Assembly (NCBI GenBank): GCA_017430835.1
Contig: JAFRMD010000163.1
Span: 1 to 13,408 of the forward strand
DNA length: 13,408 nt
Source: Methanosphaera sp.
GTDB taxonomy: Archaea; Methanobacteriota; Methanobacteria; Methanobacteriales; Methanobacteriaceae
Direction of reading: 5' to 3'
Shown here: in pieces, positions 11,090-13,408 of the stretch
How positions within the stretch are numbered: position 1 is the stretch's first letter
Layout of the letters: each line of letters begins with the position of its first letter
Position numbers and translations under genes: made by a program
Notes under the pieces: model-generated
Seen by the model: the letters and a program-made list of their open reading frames with translations, nothing else
The model's database searches: none
Told to the model about the DNA's origin: nothing

Positions 11090-11139
11090 ATCACAATTTT
11101 GTCACTAATTTTATAAAACTGCTAAAATTGTGATACAAT
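11090..11139 (+). promoter_or_regulatory. Promoter of gene W with a different inverted repeat
   Basis: ATCACAATTTT (11090-11100) and AAAATTGTGAT (11124-11134) are perfect 11-bp arms enclosing the promoter. The -10 is TG-A-TACAAT (11131-11139, extended) with a weak TTATAA at 17 nt; TTGTCA (11099-11104) and TAAAAT (11123-11128) are an alternative pair. The normal TGAC-N4-GTCA operators are absent or strongly altered. Confidence 0.65.
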
Positions 11140-11145
11140 ATTATT

Positions 11146-11162
11146 GTGGTTGAGGGAACCAC
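11146..11162 (+). promoter_or_regulatory. 5'-terminal stem-loop of gene W mRNA
   Basis: GTGGTT (11146-11151), loop GAGGG, AACCAC (11157-11162), at the expected transcription start. Confidence 0.6.
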
Positions 11163-11192
11163 GACATAAAAACAATTTTGGAGGTTGATATT

Positions 11193-11375
11193 ATGTTTTA
11201 CTATGTTGATTATAAGAAGGCTTTCAATAATGATAAAGAGTATTGGGTACAGGTTGCTATGCGCATGGATTGCATGGAAGCCATTAAAATTCTGAATAAG
11301 TACGGTTCCAAAGGCTATGAATGCCGTTTACAGAAATGTGAAGAAGACAGACATTTTACAATGGAAGAGTGCTAA
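11193..11375 (+). CDS. Small hypothetical protein W (60 aa)
   Basis: GGAGG (11180-11184) is eight bases before ATG 11193; the TTG start at 11178 overlaps the ribosome site and is rejected. An aromatic N-terminus (MFYYVDYKKAFNNDKEYWVQ) is followed by a helix-like MDCMEAIKILNKYG and a Cys/charged tail (YECRLQKCEEDRHFTMEEC). Four Cys overall, three in the tail, could reflect metal binding, though no clear zinc-site spacing is seen. No family is recognised. Confidence 0.82.
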   Translation: MFYYVDYKKAFNNDKEYWVQVAMRMDCMEAIKILNKYGSKGYECRLQKCEEDRHFTMEEC

Positions 11376-11381
11376 AAAATA

Positions 11382-11407
11382 AGTCAGTGAAACCTGACTA
11401 TTTTTTT
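11382..11407 (+). terminator. Intrinsic terminator of gene W
   Basis: AGTCAG (11382-11387), loop TGAAAC, CTGACT (11394-11399), then a T7 tract. Confidence 0.87.
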
Positions 11408-11418
11408 ATTAAGAAATT

Positions 11419-11568
11419 ATATGCTCAGACATTCTTACCATGTGTATGACTGAGTATAAAAATTGAGTTTGGAACTGGAATAATTATACTTAGTCATTTA
11501 AGAATCTGCCATCCAAAATATCTGAGTATAATTATTATACTGATTCAATGAAAAATGTCTGAGCATAT
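11419..11568. repeat. TATACTCAGA repeat cluster 17
   Basis: Forward 11419-11429 (TGCTCAGA), reverse 11449-11459, forward variant TTATACTTAGT 11484-11494, reverse 11521-11531, reverse variant 11558-11568 (GAGCATAT). Variants are more frequent here than in clusters 4-9. Confidence 0.85.
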
Positions 11569-11582
11569 AATTGTAATAAGAT

Positions 11583-11658
11583 GTGACAAATGTCATATGA
11601 TATTAGTGTCATATGTTTTCACTTTTGCTATTGACAAGATATGACTTATCCGTATAAT
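11583..11658 (+). promoter_or_regulatory. Operators and promoter of gene X
   Basis: GTGACAAATGTCAT (11583-11596) overlaps CATATGA-N8-TCATATG (11594-11615). TTGACA (11631-11636), 16 nt, TATAAT (11653-11658) are perfect hexamers. The operator lies 48 nt before the -35, further than usual. Confidence 0.78.
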
Positions 11659-11664
11659 TAGTAT

Positions 11665-11708
11665 TGTCAGTGAGGTACTGACACGGGCAACGGCTCCCGA
11701 TTCAGCCG
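11665..11708 (+). promoter_or_regulatory. Structured 5' leader of gene X (two stem-loops)
   Basis: First stem-loop: TGTCAGT (11665-11671), loop GAGGT, ACTGACA (11677-11683), at the expected +1. Second: CGGG (11684-11687), loop CAACGGCT, CCCG (11696-11699); or, mutually exclusive, CGGCT (11691-11695) with AGCCG (11704-11708). The loop word AACGGCT also occurs in the gene Y leader. Confidence 0.65.
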
Positions 11709-11724
11709 ATATAAGGAGATTATC

Positions 11725-11910
11725 ATGACAAAACGTTTTTTAGAATATGCTGGATTTGAGTCTCTCACCGAATTGTTTTCAGCGTTGACAATTGAACAAA
11801 TTAATGCAAGTGTTTGGGATTGGGCGGTAGACGAAGGAATCCCATCATTTATTGCAGAAAACACGTTTGACAGGCTTATGAAAGCACCATATGAAAAATA
11901 TATAGTATAG
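11725..11910 (+). CDS. Small hypothetical protein X (61 aa)
   Basis: AAGGAG (11713-11718) is six bases before ATG 11725. The protein looks helical: RFLEYAGFESLTELFSALTIEQ is amphipathic, then VWDWAVDEGIPSFIAENTF and a short DRLMKAPYEKYIV end. No family is recognised. The gene has a structured leader unlike the A-rich leaders upstream and a compact CCC-GAAA-GGG terminator directly after the stop. Confidence 0.82.
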   Translation: MTKRFLEYAGFESLTELFSALTIEQINASVWDWAVDEGIPSFIAENTFDRLMKAPYEKYIV

Positions 11911-11927
11911 CCCGAAAGGGTTTTTTT
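11911..11927 (+). terminator. Compact terminator of gene X
   Basis: CCC (11911-11913), GNRA-type loop GAAA, GGG (11918-11920), T7. The stem is short, with a possible G-U and A-U extension using the stop codon. Confidence 0.75.
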
Positions 11928-11939
11928 ATTTAAGAATAA

Positions 11940-12163
11940 TTATACTCAGACATTCATTTTCTGATATGGAACAAATTTCTGAATACTGATTTTAGAACAC
12001 AGATTCAAAAATAGATTTTTGATTGCAGAATTATACTCAGACGTTTTCTGATTGATTTTAGAATTAATTTCCGGTTGCTGGTTTTAGAATTTCTGTTTTA
12101 GATTATTATATAGACAACTGAGTATAAATTTTAGATTGGACGATGCCGATATTTATACTCAGA
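11940..12163. repeat. TATACTCAGA repeat cluster 18
   Basis: Forward 11940-11950 and 12031-12041, reverse 12117-12127, forward 12153-12163. The spacers are long and made of TTTCTGAT, TTTTAGAATT, GATTGCAGA and TTCCGGTTGCTGGTTT words, a degenerate filler also seen near 175-260. Confidence 0.85.
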
Positions 12164-12179
12164 CGATATTATTTTTAGA

Positions 12180-12360
12180 TTAGTGCAATATTGGATAATA
12201 TGATTATTAATTATTAAATATTTTCTAATATATTATAATAGTTTTATTCTATATTATAATTTAATTTATTCTATTATTTTATAGAAAATTAACTACATAA
12301 TCGTAATAGAATACTGTTCAATATTAATTAGTAATATTGTACTATCAATATTATGCTGTT
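12180..12360. other. Very AT-rich segment with short inverted repeats
   Basis: Almost pure A/T, without ORFs. TAATATTG (12332-12339) and CAATATTA (12346-12353) form a perfect 8-bp dyad; TTCTAT/ATAGAA matches also occur. It separates repeat clusters 18 and 19. Confidence 0.6.
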
Positions 12361-12365
12361 AATAA

Positions 12366-12462
12366 TTATACTCAGACTCTGCAAACCTGCGCCTGCGGAC
12401 AAACTAACGGAGCATCTGAGTGTAATTATTGAATCAAAACCGGGAAAAGTGTCTGAGTATAT
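12366..12462. repeat. TATACTCAGA repeat cluster 19 with GC-rich insert
   Basis: Forward 12366-12376, reverse variant 12415-12425 (GAGTGTAA), reverse 12452-12462. The spacer 12377-12414 is unusually GC-rich (CCTGCG-CCTGCGG) for this window. Confidence 0.85.
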
Positions 12463-12475
12463 ATATTGATACAGT

Positions 12476-12563
12476 ATGACAAATGTCACATTAAATCTAT
12501 GACATTTTCGTTGTCATATATTACAAAAAATTACTTGACTGATTTTTAGTCATAGTGTAGAAT
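12476..12563 (+). promoter_or_regulatory. Triple operator and promoter of gene Y
   Basis: ATGACAAATGTCAC (12476-12489), ATGACA-N7-TGTCAT (12499-12517) and a weak ATTACAAAAAATTAC (12520-12534), then TTGACT (12535-12540), 17 nt, TAGAAT (12558-12563). Confidence 0.8.
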
Positions 12564-12570
12564 AGAATCA

Positions 12571-12593
12571 GTTGAGGGGAACGGCTCCTCAAC
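12571..12593 (+). promoter_or_regulatory. 5'-terminal stem-loop of gene Y mRNA
   Basis: GTTGAGG (12571-12577), loop GGAACGGCT, CCTCAAC (12587-12593), at the expected +1. The loop shares AACGGCT with the gene X leader. Confidence 0.65.
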
Positions 12594-12628
12594 ACCAAAA
12601 TCATAACTTAGACCATAGGAGGGTCAAA

Positions 12629-12940
12629 ATGAAAAACTTCAATTCTCTCAATAAATCCATCGTTTCCGCTGTAAAGTTATTCGCTGAATTCGGTTCTCGT
12701 GGTGAATATAGCAAGTTCGGTAAAACAATCGTCATCAATGATGTGGTTGATCCTGAAAACGAAGGCATTTTCCTTGCTCGTTGCGCCCGGCAGATTGCCA
12801 AAAGGCAGGGCGTTGAATACGCTTATGAATGGGCACTGAAAGCCTTTACAGATGGCGTTTATAACCGTCTTCAGAAACGAAATAAAGTGACGGTTAACCG
12901 CTATGAAGCGCAACGATTCTTTAAACAAGCAATAGCCTGA
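12629..12940 (+). CDS. Basic hypothetical protein Y (103 aa)
   Basis: AGGAGGG (12617-12623) sets the start at ATG 12629; a longer in-frame ORF from 12572 would begin inside the leader stem-loop. The protein is basic, unlike most neighbours. Residues 1-32 look helical (SLNKSIVSAVKLFAEFG), then a short beta segment (KTIVINDVVDPENEG), then helical Arg/Lys-rich segments (FLARCARQIAKRQG, YEWALKAFTDGVYNRLQKR, VNRYEAQRFFKQAIA). Nucleic-acid binding is possible from charge, but no helix-turn-helix can be asserted. GC and codon choice are clearly richer than in genes F to R, suggesting a different origin or stronger expression. Confidence 0.85.
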   Translation: MKNFNSLNKSIVSAVKLFAEFGSRGEYSKFGKTIVINDVVDPENEGIFLARCARQIAKRQGVEYAYEWALKAFTDGVYNRLQKRNKVTVNRYEAQRFFKQAIA

Positions 12941-12946
12941 TTGTAG

Positions 12947-12977
12947 AATAGTCCTGAATCATTCAGGACTATTTTTA
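12947..12977 (+). terminator. Strong terminator of gene Y
   Basis: AATAGTCCTGA (12947-12957) and TCAGGACTATT (12963-12973), loop ATCAT, then T. Confidence 0.93.
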
Positions 12978-12988
12978 TTTAATAATAA

Positions 12989-13120
12989 TTATACTCAGAT
13001 AATAAATATACTCAGGCGATTATAGATTCTGATTAAAGATTTCTATTACAAAATTATACTCAGACGGTTTAAAATATTTGTTCATAGAACAAAGTTCTAT
13101 ATGTTTGGCTCTGAGTATAA
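12989..13120. repeat. TATACTCAGA repeat cluster 20
   Basis: Forward 12989-12999, 13006-13016 (ends AGG), 13054-13064; reverse 13110-13120. A perfect dyad ATAGAAC-aaa-GTTCTAT (13084-13100) lies inside the last pair. Confidence 0.88.
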
Positions 13121-13144
13121 AAATTTCAAACATCGCCTTCGATT

Positions 13145-13408
13145 TTTATACTAATATGATTATTTGTTTATATAATAATCATATTATTCAATTGTAAAAA
13201 TATTGTGCTAAAATATTATTGGATATTAATTCTACAAAAAATCGGGAAAATATTTATACTCAGATTTTGTACAGAAATTCTATGTTAATATAAAAAATAA
13301 TTCTAATATAAACATTATTTAAATTCTACAATTATTATTAGAATAAATATAATATTATAATTAGAATCTTTTTCTAATTATATGATGATATAATATTTAT
13401 ACTCAGAC
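13145..13408. other. AT-rich palindrome-rich right end, no gene
   Basis: Perfect inverted repeats: 13152-13164 with 13174-13186 (13 bp), ATTCTAATA 13300-13308 with TATTAGAAT 13336-13344, and TATAATTAGA 13356-13365 with TCTAATTATA 13373-13382. TATACTCAGA copies lie at 13254-13264 and 13397-13407, with a truncated one near 13145. No ORF or ribosome site is seen. Confidence 0.6.

Noticed and set aside
12572..12628. Longer N-terminus for gene Y
   Set aside because: The upstream start lies inside the leader stem-loop without a ribosome site, while AGGAGGG sits correctly before ATG 12629.
1102..13407. CRISPR array
   Set aside because: The TATACTCAGA words are only about 11 nt, occur in both orientations with irregular spacing, and are interrupted by genes.

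Overview
The window looks like an accessory region of a large, AT-rich mobile genome, most likely a large bacteriophage (or a phage-plasmid) of a Gram-positive host in the Bacillota. The evidence is strong AAAGGAG-type ribosome sites, sigma-A-type promoters (TTGACA/TTGATT, 16-18 nt, TATAAT/TAAAAT), U-tailed hairpin terminators, A/T-biased codons, and several small proteins that resemble conserved unnamed proteins of Bacillota phages. I see no rRNA, tRNA, CRISPR array, transposase, integrase or structural phage gene.

Layout. Positions 1-1360 hold no convincing gene: AT-rich sequence, a perfect hairpin at 36-79, an orphan operator with -35 at 381-401, a G/T-rich low-complexity block at about 640-885, and the first TATACTCAGA repeats. 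From 1361 to the end there are 25 small genes, all on the + strand, of 45 to 126 codons, covering only about 40% of the window. Nearly every gene or gene pair is a self-contained unit: one to three TGAC-N4-GTCA operators, a sigma-A promoter, a short A-rich or hairpin leader, a strong ribosome site, one or two small ORFs, and an intrinsic terminator. Between units lies the dominant feature, about 75-80 copies of TTATACTCAGA or its complement TCTGAGTATAA. The first copy after each terminator faces forward and the last copy before the next operator usually faces backward, so most units are bracketed by inverted copies.

Sub-regions. 1361-2540: genes A, B and C, with B-C bracketed by a diverged inverted repeat of about 57 nt. 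2820-3060: an origin-like region of 11-nt-periodic direct repeats. 3097-5046: D-E and F-G-H-I, closing with a long imperfect hairpin and a terminator. 5047-8914: single-gene units J to R with a very uniform design. 8915-12940: units S to Y, with longer repeat arrays, several 5'-terminal mRNA stem-loops and somewhat altered operators. 12941-13408: repeats and AT-rich palindromes without a gene.

How it may work (inference): operators stacked at 22-23 bp intervals directly upstream of the -35 suggest one dimeric regulator binding one helical face and controlling about 20 small genes as a scattered regulon. The TATACTCAGA pairs lie mostly outside the predicted transcripts, so they are probably DNA sites for a second factor (insulation, nucleoid organisation, replication, or cassette recombination). 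Many products are strongly acidic, as is common for early host-takeover or anti-defence proteins, but no individual function can be assigned from sequence alone.
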